A stretch of 64,000 nucleotides of DNA from Gari tellinella (lineage: Eukaryota; Mollusca; Bivalvia; Cardiida; Psammobiidae), in contig OV277874.1 in assembly GCA_922989275.2 (NCBI GenBank), positions 17,038,154 through 17,102,153 on the forward strand, read 5' to 3'. The position numbers and the translations under genes were made by a program. The notes beneath the pieces are model-generated. The model was not told the DNA's origin and made no database searches. It saw nothing but the letters and a program-made list of their open reading frames with translations. Shown here in pieces: positions 11,089 through 21,811 of this stretch (the first letter of the stretch is position 1; every line of letters begins with the position of its first letter).

Positions 11089-11249
11089 ATACATAGAGAA
11101 TAATATGTCATTGCATGAGATAGGAGGGGTTTATTCTGCAAGTGGGGAAATCATTTTATCGCGAGGTTAACCGAACGATAAATGGTTTCTCCACAAGCAG
11201 AATAAATCCCTTCTATTTCATACAATGACATATTATTCGATTTATCCCA
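11089..11249. mobile_element. Fold-back element, 'gagaataatatgtcattgca' family, copy 1
   Basis: Left arm 'agaataatatgtcattgcat' and right arm 'atacaatgacatattattcg' pair, continuing with 'tttattctgc' / 'gcagaataaa'. The loop holds 'cgcgaggttaaccgaacg'. The closest relative is the copy at 13484-13655, and the 400 bp that follow (to about 11640) are also homologous to 13655-14040. Confidence 0.75.
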
Positions 11250-11647
11250 TCACTAAATGATTTTAGCATTTCAAACTTACATGTATATTAATTCTATATT
11301 TGACAAGTTTTACATATTTTTTAAGAAAATTCTCACATACCGCATAAATGACCGCAAGGGAGCCCGCGGCGAAGTACGCCTCAGTTAATCATACCCACAG
11401 AAAAATGCAGCAATTTTAAACGCTTCTAGTGAAGTAAAGGCAAAGAACTGGAACTCACTTGGTCCATACTTTACGCTTCATCTAATAAGAAAACATTTCA
11501 AAAAGATCGACTGCAAAGTGTCACCAGTTTTGGCGTTGCTAATCAAGGTCGTTCATTGTTTTGGAACAGTTTCTTTTCCGACTCCTTAGATTCAAACTGC
11601 ATCCTGTTCAATGTTTATGTCGAAATTTTCTCCTAAATCTGACATTA

Positions 11648-11793
11648 TATAAATATTAGATGGCAGTTTGCGTGACATTCAAATTGTCAACCCGAGAAAC
11701 AGCATGTCACCCCGAGGCGTAGCCGAGGGTGACATTCTTGTTTTCGATGGTTGACAATTTGAATGTCACGCAAACTGACATCTAATATTTATT
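11648..11793. mobile_element. Fold-back element with CCGAGGCGTAGCCGAGG loop
   Basis: Left arm 'tttgcgtgacattcaaattg' pairs with 'caatttgaatgtcacgcaaa', extended outward by 'aaatattagatg' / 'catctaatattt'. The loop contains 'ccccgaggcgtagccgaggg'. It interrupts the repeat unit whose parts are at 11089-11640 and 12840-13497. Confidence 0.8.
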
Positions 11794-12626
11794 TTATTAC
11801 ACCGAGATTATCAACCCTGGCTTTGAAATCGTTTTATTCGTCTTTTATAAAATGTGTTGTGAACACCAATTTAGTGCGGACATGTACATAACGCGGGAAA
11901 TGACGTCGCCGTCTTACGACGTCACATTGTTTATAATTATATTACAAGTAAACAAAGAAGAACGTTATGATAAGTAAATTGAAGAAACAGCGTCTTTACA
12001 TTGTCTAGGTGGCAAATATCCTCTTCCGAAATTATGGCAAATCGTTAAGGAATGGACAAAAGGAAGCAACTTGTACAGAAAATGCCAAAAGTTGATTATA
12101 AGTTACCACTCTTTAAAACGTTCCAATGTATCCAATAGCGATTGGCATGTCAAGGCTGACAGTACGTTTTCGGACGTAGTAAAAAAGTATTATTATACTG
12201 CAAAGTAAATTCCTTACTTTTCATTGGTCAACGAGCCGTAGACATAACACGAAGTACCCTGTGAGCTGACAGGGTACATAGAAATGCAGCTGTTTCATTG
12301 GCTGACAGGTCCCTGAGTCTTGCTTTGCGGAAAATAAGATGGCCGATTGCTCGACAGGATTGAGTGCATTCAATCGTGCATCCTCCGTTTTAATTCCATT
12401 CGCTGTTTGGATCTTTCAACAGTCGCATTATTTCTGGGAAAGTTTGACGACGAATATGCCCATTTTTCTAATGAATAGCAACGTCAAAAACATATGACGT
12501 CACAAGTTTACGCTCAACGTTATCTGCTTTGGCGCGATATTGTTATAGTTTATTATAAGCGCTGTACACGACAAATTCCGAAATCTTTCGTTTGTACAGT
12601 GAAAACTTTGCAGTATAATAAATTCG

Positions 12627-12766
12627 TTATACAGTTTCTTCACAGTGTACATGAGAATTTCTTCCCGGCTGAGGTAAATCATGTAACCCTCGCCTAACGG
12701 CTCGGGCAACATGATTTACCTCAGCCGGGAAGAAATTCTCATGTACACTGTGAAGAAACTGTATAA
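12627..12766. mobile_element. Near-perfect palindrome, fold-back element
   Basis: The left arm from 12627 ('ttatacagtttcttcacagt') pairs almost without error with the right arm ending at 12766 ('actgtgaagaaactgtataa'), giving arms of nearly 60 bp around the loop 'cctcgcctaacggctcggg'. Overlapping frames on both strands here are only reflections of the palindrome. Confidence 0.85.
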
Positions 12767-12839
12767 CTAATAATGTCCTTTAGAATGACGTCACAAAAAG
12801 AATATCATAAAGAGTGACAGTATAGATGTAAAAGACATG

Positions 12840-13497
12840 CAAAATGTTAACTGTAGGTCTATGGGAATTTAACATTGTAACTCAAAGCGAGGTGTAATAA
12901 TCTGCTTTGTCTATTAGCCTACCTAAAGTATCTGTCAACTTGTTGCTACAATACCGTATTGCTTTAGCAGAGCCAGAAGACAGAGCTGGAAACGATTGTG
13001 GAATGGTCTATAACAACGTAGACCTCTATGAGAATACAAATAATGAAGGGATACATGCTTGTAAACCTTTTGTTGGCTTTCAAAAAGCAATATTTATTCA
13101 GATTAATGGTTTGTTGCTATTTGATTTTTTTTTTTAAAAAAAAAAACCACGTCAATATACAAACTTTATATACAACTTAAGTCGACGTCACGTGATCAGC
13201 CTCCGTGGTTTAACGGTTAAGGTGACAGACTTCCACCACGGTAACCCGAGTTCGAATCCCACTAGATCTGAACTGTTTTTGTTCGTTTTAAAAAAAAAAA
13301 ATTTTTTTGTTGATGCTAAATGGTTAAATGGCGTCTAAAAATTAACTTCTCCGCTATTTGTTTTGAGTAATGAAAATAAAATAGTTCCGGTGTACACATA
13401 CACCTACTATACAGATAAACTTCCTACTGTACAGATAAACCTAGGTTTATTATGCTACCCCTTTATTATGTCACCGGAGGCTGTAGTGACGGGATAA
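12840..13497. repeat. Copy 1 (3' part) of a dispersed repeat with a tRNA-like segment
   Basis: Homologous to 14040-14892 in the same order: 'ttagcctacctaaag', 'caacttgttgct', 'cgattgtggaatgg' (against 'cgattgcagaatgg'), 'atgagaatacaaataatg', a poly-T tract, 'gtcaatatacaaactttata', a tRNA-like block, then 'attatgctacccctttatta' and 'gtcaccggaggctgtagtga'. With 11089-11640 it forms one unit interrupted by the two fold-back elements at 11648 and 12627. Confidence 0.7.
13201..13270 (+). other. tRNA-like segment (SINE head or tRNA relic)
   Basis: An A-box-like 'tggtttaacggttaagg' and a B-box-like 'gagttcgaatccc' are correctly spaced. The putative acceptor ends (GCCTCCG and ...AGATC) do not pair, so it is unlikely to be a working tRNA gene. 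The equivalent block in the second repeat copy (14572-14640) has drifted differently. Confidence 0.55.
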
Positions 13498-13655
13498 ATA
13501 GAGAATAATATGTCATTGCAGGATATAGGACTTGTTTATTCTGCGAGAGGAGTAATCATTGACCACGAGGCTTGCCGAGTGGTCAGTGATTTCTCCTCGA
13601 GCAGAATAAACAAGTCCTATATCCTGCAATGACATATTGTTCGATTTATCCCGTC
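13484..13655. mobile_element. Fold-back element, 'gagaataatatgtcattgca' family, copy 2
   Basis: Outer ends AGTGACGGGATAAAT / TTTATCCCGTCACT and arms 'aatatgtcattgcaggatat' / 'atatcctgcaatgacatatt', then 'tttattctgc' / 'gcagaataaa'. The loop is the hairpin 'tgaccacgaggcttgccgag' plus 'tggtca'. The outer AGTGACGGGATAAA also ends the neighbouring repeat unit at 14876-14892, so palindrome and repeat may be one composite element. Confidence 0.8.
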
Positions 13656-14039
13656 ACTGACTGATTCTGGCCTTTCAAATGTACAATAATTCTTAATTTG
13701 ACAAGTTTTATGTAATTTCTGACATACAAAAAAATAATAACCGCTCCCAGCCGAATTGCGCTTAGTTATACTTACACAACAGAAAAAAATGACCATAACA
13801 AAATGCTTGGAGTGACAAACTGGCAACAAACTGGAAAAGTGAGTCGATTCAAATTTGACAAGTTATACATTTTAACTCAAATAGGCTATACTTTACGCTT
13901 CAACTCAGAAGTTAAAATTGCCAAAAATAACGACTGGAAATTGTCACCAGTTTTCGCGTTACTCGTCAAGGCTGTTTATTGTTTTGGAACAGTTTCTTTT
14001 CTGACCGCTAAGATTCAAACTCTACATCCCATCCAATGA

Positions 14040-14892
14040 TTATGTTGTAATTTGCTACTAAAGCTGGCTTTCTGCTTTGTTTATAAGCCTACCTAAAGTT
14101 TCCTTCAACTTGTTGCTCTACAGTACACAGTACATGTATTGCTTTAGCCACAGGTATTTGACATATAGATCTAGATCTATTAAAAACTAGACTTCTATTA
14201 CCGTATATATTAAGACAAGGTATACAACGAGGATCTAACAGGTAGTCTAAACTATTAACTAACACTGATGCTAAAATAGAGTAGATCACCGGTATTCTCT
14301 TGTGGTGCCCTCGGAAAACGAAGTCAAGTACCTGTGGCTTTACTTTAGTAGAAGTAGGCTAAAAATAGAATCAGAGACGATTGCAGAATGGTTCCTAAAA
14401 GCGTAGGTCCATATGAGAATAGAAATAATGTATGGATATGTAGCTTGATTTGTGAACTTGTTTTTAAAAAACAATGTTTATTCTGGTTAGTTTCTATCTA
14501 AATGATTTTTTTTTTAAAAACGTGTCAATATACAAACTTTATATAACTTAAATCGACGTCGCTTTGTATGTGCCCCTATGGTCCAGCGGTTAGCATCGAC
14601 GTCTCCCATCACGGCGATCCGCGTTCAAAACCCACTTGATCCAAACTTTTTTTTTTTGGTTAATATTTTTTTTCTATTTTTGTGGATGCTAAATCGTTAT
14701 CAAACATATTAAGGGTGTTTTTTGCGTCTAAAATCAACGTCTTCGCTATTTGCTTTGAGTAATGAAAATAAAAATAGTTCCGGTGTATTCATACAGCTAC
14801 TATACAGATAAACCTGCTACTGTACAGATAAACCTATAGTTTATTATGCTACCCCTTTATTATGTCACCGGAGGCTGTAGTGACGGGATAAA
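14040..14892. repeat. Copy 2 of the dispersed repeat with a tRNA-like segment
   Basis: Parallel to 12840-13497 (see there) and contiguous with the body that starts after the palindrome at 13655. The tRNA-like block (14572-14640) has 'tggtccagcggttagcat' and a decayed B box, 'gcgttcaaaaccc'. It ends with the same 'gtcaccggaggctgtagtga' plus CGGGATAAA. Long A and T tracts flank the tRNA-like block in both copies. Confidence 0.7.
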
Positions 14893-15633
14893 AAGAATCC
14901 ATAGGATGGTAGGTTGCAAATGCAGGAGTTCTTCAACGTATACACAATTAGAAATATATTGTTATTCCACCCTAGAGACGAGTATACTCGTCATTAACAA
15001 GCAGTCAAGAGTACACAAAACCATGTCTTATGCAAACAATGTAGACTATGATTAGAGGGTTCATGGAGGAGCCTTCTGATCAGGATCTGCACTAGTTGTC
15101 ATTTTGCGATATATTGTTGAAATCAACCACAAATCGTCAAAATGAACTGAACTTAACTGGAAATTGGAAGTGTCCATTAAAAGTTTCAGGGATGAATGAG
15201 TTTAAATCTAATTCATTGCTGTGTTGTATACGGCTGATAAATAAACATATTTTTTACTGAAGAAATATTTAATGCCGTACATTTAACAATCGCGTGTGTA
15301 GAATTGAAGCGGTTGTCGAGTGTTTCCCCTATCCTAGCCAGGCTTTCCCGCAACTTCCACAGGATTTCTGACAGTCGTAAAGTTGAGCGAAAGGATCCAT
15401 ACAAATACCGGTTTTACTTCAAGATTTCTGTCCCATGTCATCAACGCAAGGAACTGTAAACATACAAATAGCAGTATTAATTTTAAAACCTATTGAAACT
15501 TTCGCTGCCAAATTAATCGTGAGATGGTTACCCCTTCACCGTTTCATTGTCGTCTGCTTCAATATTGTTGGCTGCAAAATCGTTTCAAAGTTAGATTTAA
15601 GGAAGTAAGAGTTAAGAAACATCGAAACAAGTG

Positions 15634-15700
15634 TCAAACAGTATGGATCCTGATCAGACGCCGCGTTACGCGGCGTCTGATCAGGATCCATACTGTTTGA
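15634..15700. repeat. Perfect family B hairpin (GACGCCGCG subtype)
   Basis: TCAAACAGTATGGATCCTGA on the left and its exact complement on the right enclose GACGCCGCG/CGCGGCGTC around TTA. The wider context 'cgccatttggc' and 'cattggcagtgcaagagtta' matches other copies (35280-35320, 16380-16400), so the mobile unit is larger than the hairpin. Confidence 0.85.
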
Positions 15701-16170
15701 AAAGTCGCCATTTGGCACCATTGGCAGTGCAAGAGTTACATGTAACCTATAAAACAAGTAGACAATTCCAGTTTGGAAATAAGTCAAGTGTTTATTTGAC
15801 TACTCATGTTGTTTTTTTTGAAAGAAATGAACTGAATTTTTCGGCGTTTAAGCGAAATAAACGACAGAAAATGATAGGCAAATTCCATGAATCGCGCTAG
15901 CTGGGGCGAATGTAAATATATAACAATCGAAAAATGACAATCGATACAGACCCTGATCATAGGGCTCCAATTAGAACCCTCTGGTCGAGGTCTACACTAC
16001 CTGTACAGAACAAGTGCACTCTTTACAGGCATTCTATTAGTAAACGGTGCACTAGGGCGTCGCTATAGGGTTCAAAATGAATTCGTCTTCACTTCAACAC
16101 TGCATGTTAGTCAATATGAATTACCTAACCAATATTTCATCAGTTTATGTTCGATGAATCGATCTCACTT

Positions 16171-16248
16171 AAGTCGAACATACCCGTATTTCAAAGTTAA
16201 AACGTGGCTTAGTCACGTTTCAACTTTGAAATATGGATATGTTCGAAC
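16171..16248. mobile_element. Short fold-back element
   Basis: Arms 'cgaacatacccgtatttcaa' and 'ttgaaatatggatatgttcg' pair with few mismatches, with inner 'gttaaaacgtg' / 'cacgtttcaac' and the loop 'gcttagt'. No coding content. Confidence 0.7.
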
Positions 16249-16426
16249 TAACGCGAGTTCGGAGTTCGAAGTAACGAGTTTCTACTATAGATCTATTAGA
16301 GTTAACACTTTCATCGCTAACTTAACGTATGCTTTTACATTTTTCCTGCAAAGCAATCGTCTACTCATAAAACATGTTTTTCTCTTTCACTGCCAACGGC
16401 CCCAAAGGGCGACTTTGCAAACAGTT

Positions 16427-16772
16427 GTCGTCTGCTTTTATTTCCCAAATTTGAGTTTCACGTATTTTGACTGAAGAAATTTTGAAATGAGTGTAAAACA
16501 GTTTGGATCCTGATCAGACGCCACGTTACGCGGCGTCTGAACAGGATACAAACTGTTTCCAACGTCGCCTTTTGTCGCCGCTTGCAGGGTAAAGGTTAAA
16601 CCCATTCACTGCCTTACCCCAAGCACACTGGTTATTCGCAAACAGTTTGTGTCGTTATAAGACGCTGCGTGGTGCGGCTTCTGACCGTGATCCAAATGGT
16701 TTTACACTCATTTCAAAATTTCTTCAGTCAAAATACGTAAAACTCAAATTTGGGAAATAAAAGCAGACGACA
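16427..16772. repeat. Two family B copies arranged tail to tail
   Basis: The left copy starts 'gtcgtctgcttttatttccc' and the right copy ends with the reverse complement 'gggaaataaaagcagacgac'; both contain a GATC-type hairpin (16497-16560 and 16640-16700). The result is a 345-bp inverted pair. The shared outer part shows that the unit extends about 70 bp beyond the hairpin ('ttgactgaagaaattttgaa'). Confidence 0.7.
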
Positions 16773-17027
16773 ATTGTTAGCTGATGACTTTACCGCCAGA
16801 GTTGGATAAAGTCGACTTTGCAAGCAGTTTGGATCCAGACCAGACGCCGCAGACGAATCTGGTATTTGGAATGGTGGTACCCAGTTGATTGAACATTGAT
16901 GTAGAGTAGTTCAAATAGAAAATCAAAGTGCTGATAGTACTGATGTGGCGTTTGTCTGTAAAGTTACGGAATTTACCAGCAGTAGTTAGTCCCAAAGTGA
17001 TAAAAACTCGAAAACCTAGAATTCAAA

Positions 17028-17170
17028 GTCGCTTCTATTTCAGTCATATCGAGACATCCAGCTAAATGCAGGTGGAGGAAGACCTCATATGCCCTTTATA
17101 CACTTATGGGTACAAATCAACAACTAGGTAGAACCTCCAATCTTTTGCAAGTCAGCTGGAAGACTTACTC
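17028..17170 (+). mobile_element. SINE fragment with conserved central domain
   Basis: 'ctatttcagtcatatcgaga' followed by 'catccagctaaatgcaggtg' and 'gaggaagacct' matches the same part of the SINE at 21316-21811 ('agtatttcggtcatatcgcg', 'aggtggaggaagaccc'). Downstream 'ggtagaacctccaatctttt' is typical of the 3' part of such bivalve SINEs (recalled, not checked). Head and tail are missing. Confidence 0.55.
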
Positions 17171-17489
17171 TCATGGAAATTGGAATTCCGAGATAAGTGA
17201 TTGTCACAATGACTTTAAAACCACTGGGCCAATGGGGTCTCTCATGTAACTAAAATCACGAAGATGTCTCAATATCTGAATCGCAACTGCAGTACTTGGT
17301 CCATAATATTAAACGCTTCATTGCATTACCAAAAGTTATGTTTGTTTGCAAACAGTTTGTATCCTAATCATACGTACTAAATTAGAGAAATAAAAAACTA
17401 ACAATGGATGAAGTCATGGCAGTGAAATGGTTAAAAGAACGAGAGGGTCATGTAGACCCTTTATCCCTCCCCTGAGTATAATGAACCAA

Positions 17490-18185
17490 ATAGTTTTACC
17501 TTTGGATTTCGACCATAACCCAACTCATCTGATGACTTAAAGTCATATATAAATATATAGTTTGTCATATTGTCACTGATTCAAGACGCTAGAGTGTAAA
17601 CACTGTGGCTAGTGACCTAATTTTGACCCTACATGACCCACTTTCGAACTTCACCTAGATTTTGTCAAGAACAACATTTGAAGCAAGTTTGGTGAAGATT
17701 GGCCCAAAAGTGTGGCCTCTAGAGTGTTCACAAGATTTTTTTTATGATTTGACTTAAAGTCATATATAAATATATAGTTTGTCATATTTTCACTGATTCT
17801 AGACGCTAGAGTGTAAACACTGTGGCTAGTGACCTACTTTTTGAACCCACATGACCCACTTTCGAACTTGACCTAGATTTTGTCAAGAACAACATTTGGA
17901 GCAAGTTTGATGAAGTTTGACCCAAAATTGTGGTCTCTAGAGTGTTCACAAGGTTTTTCTATGATTTAACCTAGTGACCTACTTGTTAAACCCACATGAC
18001 CCACTTTCAAACTTAACCTAGATATTTTCAAGAACAACATTTGGAGCAAGTTTGATGAAGTTTGGCCCAAAATTGTGGCCTCTAGAGTGTTCACAAGGAA
18101 AAGTTTACGGACAAAGGACGCCGACACCGGACACAGCACGGTCACAATAGCTCACCATGAGCACTTCGTGCTCAGGTGAGCTAAA
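17490..18185 (-). repeat. Satellite of about 145 bp, reverse orientation
   Basis: Three degenerate units contain 'tagtgacctac', 'acatgacccactttcgaact', 'aagaacaacatttggagcaa' and 'gtggcctctagagtgttcac'. This is the reverse complement of the satellite at 37580-39995. The first two units carry an extra piece, 'taaagtcatatataaatata'. It ends with 'ggacaaaggacgccgacacc' and a small hairpin 'tgagcacttcgtgctca' that commonly closes such arrays in bivalves (recalled, unchecked). Confidence 0.75.
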
Positions 18186-18329
18186 AACAAAGATAATGAA
18201 GGTCAAAGAGATGAAATCTGAACTAAGCTGCATGTCAACGTCAACAACAGAGCTAAAGTGAAATCCTCTTTTTAAAGCTTCAGATTTACAAATATGGGTA
18301 ACACTATATGCCATGCACTACTTTGTAGC

Positions 18330-19315
18330 GTGGCATAAACATGTTTTTTTCAACTCATACAGGGAAAACGCATATTGGCATTACTAAACAACAAGATCAT
18401 ATGTCTTCCAAAATTTTAATAAAGTAATCATTCTACATGAAACTAGTGTATTGAGTCAGCAAAAAAAACATGTAAAGTAATAGATATTATAAGATCAATA
18501 AAACTTGTAAACACGCAAATGCTTCAATAGTCTTCTGCCATAGGTTTATGTTAATGGCTAGCATGGCAGTACATTTTGTAGTTTTGAAAACAGGTGACCA
18601 CATAAAGCTGGTTGTAAGTAAAGTAGCATGCTTTACATTTATATTGCTTTAAGCTTGAATTTAATTTCAACACATTAACCCCTTCGCTGCTGTTCATCTG
18701 CGCTAAGCCCCGAGTCTGGCTCGGGGTTTTTACGTACTGTTTTAAATGGCTATATAAGAGTCTTTGGTGTAAGGGAAGCAACTCTTCTGGAAAGTTTTCA
18801 TTGAAAATCAATTGGATTGACTTCTCTTACCTAAATATGTTGTGTTTTAGAGTGTGTAATGGAAAATGAAAGTGTAAACAATTAAATTTCTGTCATGGCT
18901 ACCTGTTCTGGAAAGCATGCACCGCCATTTTCGCTCGAACAAGAAGTGTCATAAGTGGAAAATGATTCTGATAATGTTTATGAACCTGCTCAAAAGCAAC
19001 AAAAAGGAACAGGTTAGAAATGTTGCTAGTTGCATTTTATATGCAGTTTGTTACGGTTATTTGTGCTTTTTTGCATGTCGTTTATCTAAATTAGACTCTC
19101 GAAATGTAAACAAATGTTGAATTTTCACAATATTTTTACAGTTTGTGTATAAGAAAATGTTAAAAAACAGTATTTATACTATATATCTCAGTCAAAGTTC
19201 TTAGCATGCACGCCTTGTAACCATAGTAACCTATGCAAACAGTTTGGATCCTAATGGGCTGCCAGGTAATGTGGTGTCTTATTAGAATAAAAAATGTGGG
19301 ATACACTTACCCACA
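18330..19315. other. No gene recognised
   Basis: AT-rich sequence with short frames only. It contains a half copy of the family A hairpin (18600-18660), a small GC-rich stem-loop (18704-18729, 'ccccgagtctggctcgggg') and a decayed family B copy (19236-19290). Confidence 0.5.
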
Positions 19316-20265
19316 GGGATCCGACACGATTAATGTTTTAGGGAAAAAATCGTCAGAAGGTACATATAGAGACAAGGGGTACAACTGATTGTAAGTATAT
19401 TCTCACCCTATCTGGACAAAACCGGGCATATCATGAATAAATATTGATGAAACGACACTTTTGTTGCATATCTGTTTAGCTTATATAATATCCTTCCATA
19501 AAAACATAACATAATACCAACTGTAAGCATGCATTTCCAACAGTAACTGCATTTACTCACTGAAATCAACGATTTTCGGGAAATGGGACAGGGGTTCGTT
19601 CAAAGTCGACACAGCATTGCCCACTACTGTACGCTTGTTATGCGGTATTATAGAGCATACACTGTCATTGACCACTACTGTACGCTTGTTTAGGCGGTAC
19701 TATCGAGCGTGACAGTCATACAGTTCCTTAGATATACATTTTTGACACGGATCAAAGCTGACTTTTTCTCAAATCATTGCCGTACCAAAAAAGCTTACAT
19801 GTACAAGAATAGCTTTACTGCCGATAAAAACATGCGAATTTGTTGTTGGTATTGCAATGATTAGAGTATAAATCAGCTTTGATCGGTGTCAAACATGGAT
19901 ATCTATGGAAATGTATGACTATAATGCTCGATAATATCAATAACAAGCGTACTGTAGTGGTCAATGGTGTGTCGGCTGTGAACGAACCCCTGTCCCATTT
20001 CCCGAAAATCGTTGATTTCAGTGAGTAAATGCAGGTACTGTTGAAAATGCATGCTTACAGGTGGTGTTATGTTATGTTTTTATGGAAGGATATTATATTA
20101 GCTAGACAGAAATGCAACACAAGTGTCGTTTCATCAATATTTATTCACGATATGCCCGGTTTTGTCCAGATAGGGTGAGAATATACTTACAATCAGTTGT
20201 ACCCCTTGTCTCTGTATATACCTTTTGACGATTTTATTCTCAAAAAGCAACCGTGTCGGGGCCCT
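19316..20265. mobile_element. Large fold-back element with arms of about 450 bp
   Basis: The left arm starts CAGGGATCCGACACG and the right arm ends CGTGTCGGGGCCCTG. Between them the arms match in reverse order: 'ggtacaactgattgtaagta', 'acaaaaccgggcatatc', 'gaaatcaacgattttcggga', 'ggatcaaagctga' and their complements. The unpaired centre is near 19765-19880. The left arm has a tandem duplication of about 53 bp ('cactactgtacgcttgtt' twice, at 19621 and 19672) that the right arm lacks. No transposase is encoded, and frames at 20134-20466 and 20225-20422 lie largely inside the right arm. Confidence 0.85.
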
Positions 20266-20869
20266 GTGCACTGACCATGTTTTGAAAAGAAATTTAGAAA
20301 AGTCTATTTTTAGAACAGTAACAGACTGCCATAGTTTCAGAGCTAGGAGGGTTGGGATTAACCTAGTTTTACTGGTTCCAGCAATAAATACCAATAACAA
20401 AAACTTTTGCAAACAGCTTTGATCCATACCAGGCCCATTTGAACCTGAGACCTGATCAGAATCCAAATTATGTCACAAAGTTCCTGTTTCTATAAAATAA
20501 AGGTTGAGCCAAGTTTTAGAAGTTTAGCACGCATCATTTTCATATGGCAGTTATTCAGTGTTGAATAAGATAAATACAGCTTTTAACGCCTTTACTTTAT
20601 TCTTCCAATAAAGAAAATAGTTCCACTTTAAACAGTCCTGAATACAGTATCAATATCAGAAATACAGGTATTTCTATATCCTAGAAGGTTGTTAAAGCAG
20701 AATGTGCCTAAAGGCGCATTCTGCTTATTTTCAGCCTGCTTTAAGTGGTCACCTATTTTCAAAACTAGAACGGCTATCACTAAAGGTGATAAATACCCCG
20801 CTATACAGCACTCTGTCACACTCTGCAGACGTTTTCAATAAGGTTTTACAATAAGGTTAAAGGTGTAAC

Positions 20870-21315
20870 CCAAGGTCAAAATGACTAAAAAAAATTAAGA
20901 CCAATTTCAAGGCCAAAGGTCAAGGTCACAGAGATTTGAAATTTGTGTCTTGCACATCTACTACTCCTTAGTAACATTTATACCAAGTATCAAGTGAATC
21001 AGGTTGAAAGTGAAGGAGGAGTTCAAAGTACAAGATTTTGCCTGCCAATTTCAAGACCAATTTCAAGGACAAAGGTCAATGTCAAGGTCACAGAGACATG
21101 AAATGTGTGTCTTTAGCATATGCTACTCCTGAGTAACATTTATGCCAAGTATCAAGTGAATCAGGTTGAAATTGAAGGAGTTCAAGTACAAGATTTTGCC
21201 TGCCAATTTCAAGACCAAAGGTCAAGGTCAAGGTCACAGAGACCTGAAATTTGTGTCTTACACATCTACTACTCCTGAGTAACATTTATGCCAAGTATCA
21301 AGTGAATCAGGTTGA
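20870..21315 (+). repeat. Satellite of about 140-170 bp ('caaggtcacagagacctgaa')
   Basis: Units repeat 'caaggtcaaggtcacagaga', 'ttgtgtcttgcacatctact', 'agtaacatttatgccaagta' and 'tcaagtgaatcaggttgaaa' with starts near 20925, 21090 and 21228. It continues at 21812-22000 after a SINE insertion. The tail 'gacagaccgaccgaacgacg' at 22013 and 'acccccatcaaactctgttt' plus GTGGGGGT are a common ending of this bivalve repeat (recalled). Confidence 0.8.
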
Positions 21316-21811
21316 TCTCTCCCGCTCCAGCCGAGGAGTGCACGTCTCGGTAGAGGCACGGGGGTTCAGTCCATGACTAAGTGTGACAGACTTAGTCAGT
21401 GGCTGAACCCTTGACCAGCATCGGCTGGTGTGGCCTTAAAAAGCGCTGCTTTGAAGAAAGAGTCTCGGGGTATCATCTTCGTCTTCCTTTCCTCCAGCAC
21501 CACGGAATCCAGCGAACAACTTAACAACAGCATCGATGGATTCCACCCCGACGAAATTGAAATAGGCCACCATCATCTGATGTCGAACATTAGCTACTTT
21601 CGGACTTCCATTTCTACGCCCTGTCGGCTGAGAGGAAACAACGTGATCCCCCACACTAGTTTAGTCGAGAGATTTAATTTGATTTGTTTTGATTTTTACG
21701 TCGCTTTCAACAGTATTTCGGTCATATCGCGACGTCCAGCTAATTATAGGTGGAGGAAGACCCTTAGTCTAGAGACGAAAGATAACTTGGGTTAGACGTA
21801 ACAACAACAAA
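21316..21811 (+). mobile_element. SINE with 11-bp target site duplication
   Basis: The insertion is bounded by AATCAGGTTGA on both sides (21305-21315 and 21812-21822) and interrupts the surrounding satellite. The 5' part has a B-box-like 'gggttcagtcc' and a hairpin ('gactaagt' / 'acttagtc'); the middle has the conserved 'agtatttcggtcatatcgcg' domain; the 3' end is 'acaacaacaaaaa'. tRNA-type head, conserved core, simple tail and a duplication of more than 10 bp are SINE hallmarks. It resembles Meta/RUDI-type bivalve SINEs by memory only. Frames inside (21430-21795) are not genes. Confidence 0.75.

Noticed and set aside
12500..12712. Frames on both strands around 12494-12712
   Set aside because: They mirror each other because of the palindrome at 12627-12766 and share no protein features.
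13201..13270. Functional tRNA gene
   Set aside because: A and B boxes are present but acceptor-stem ends do not pair, and the block lies in a duplicated repeat.
18704..18729. GC stem-loop followed by T run, like a bacterial terminator
   Set aside because: Eukaryotic context and no adjacent gene; likely part of a repeat.
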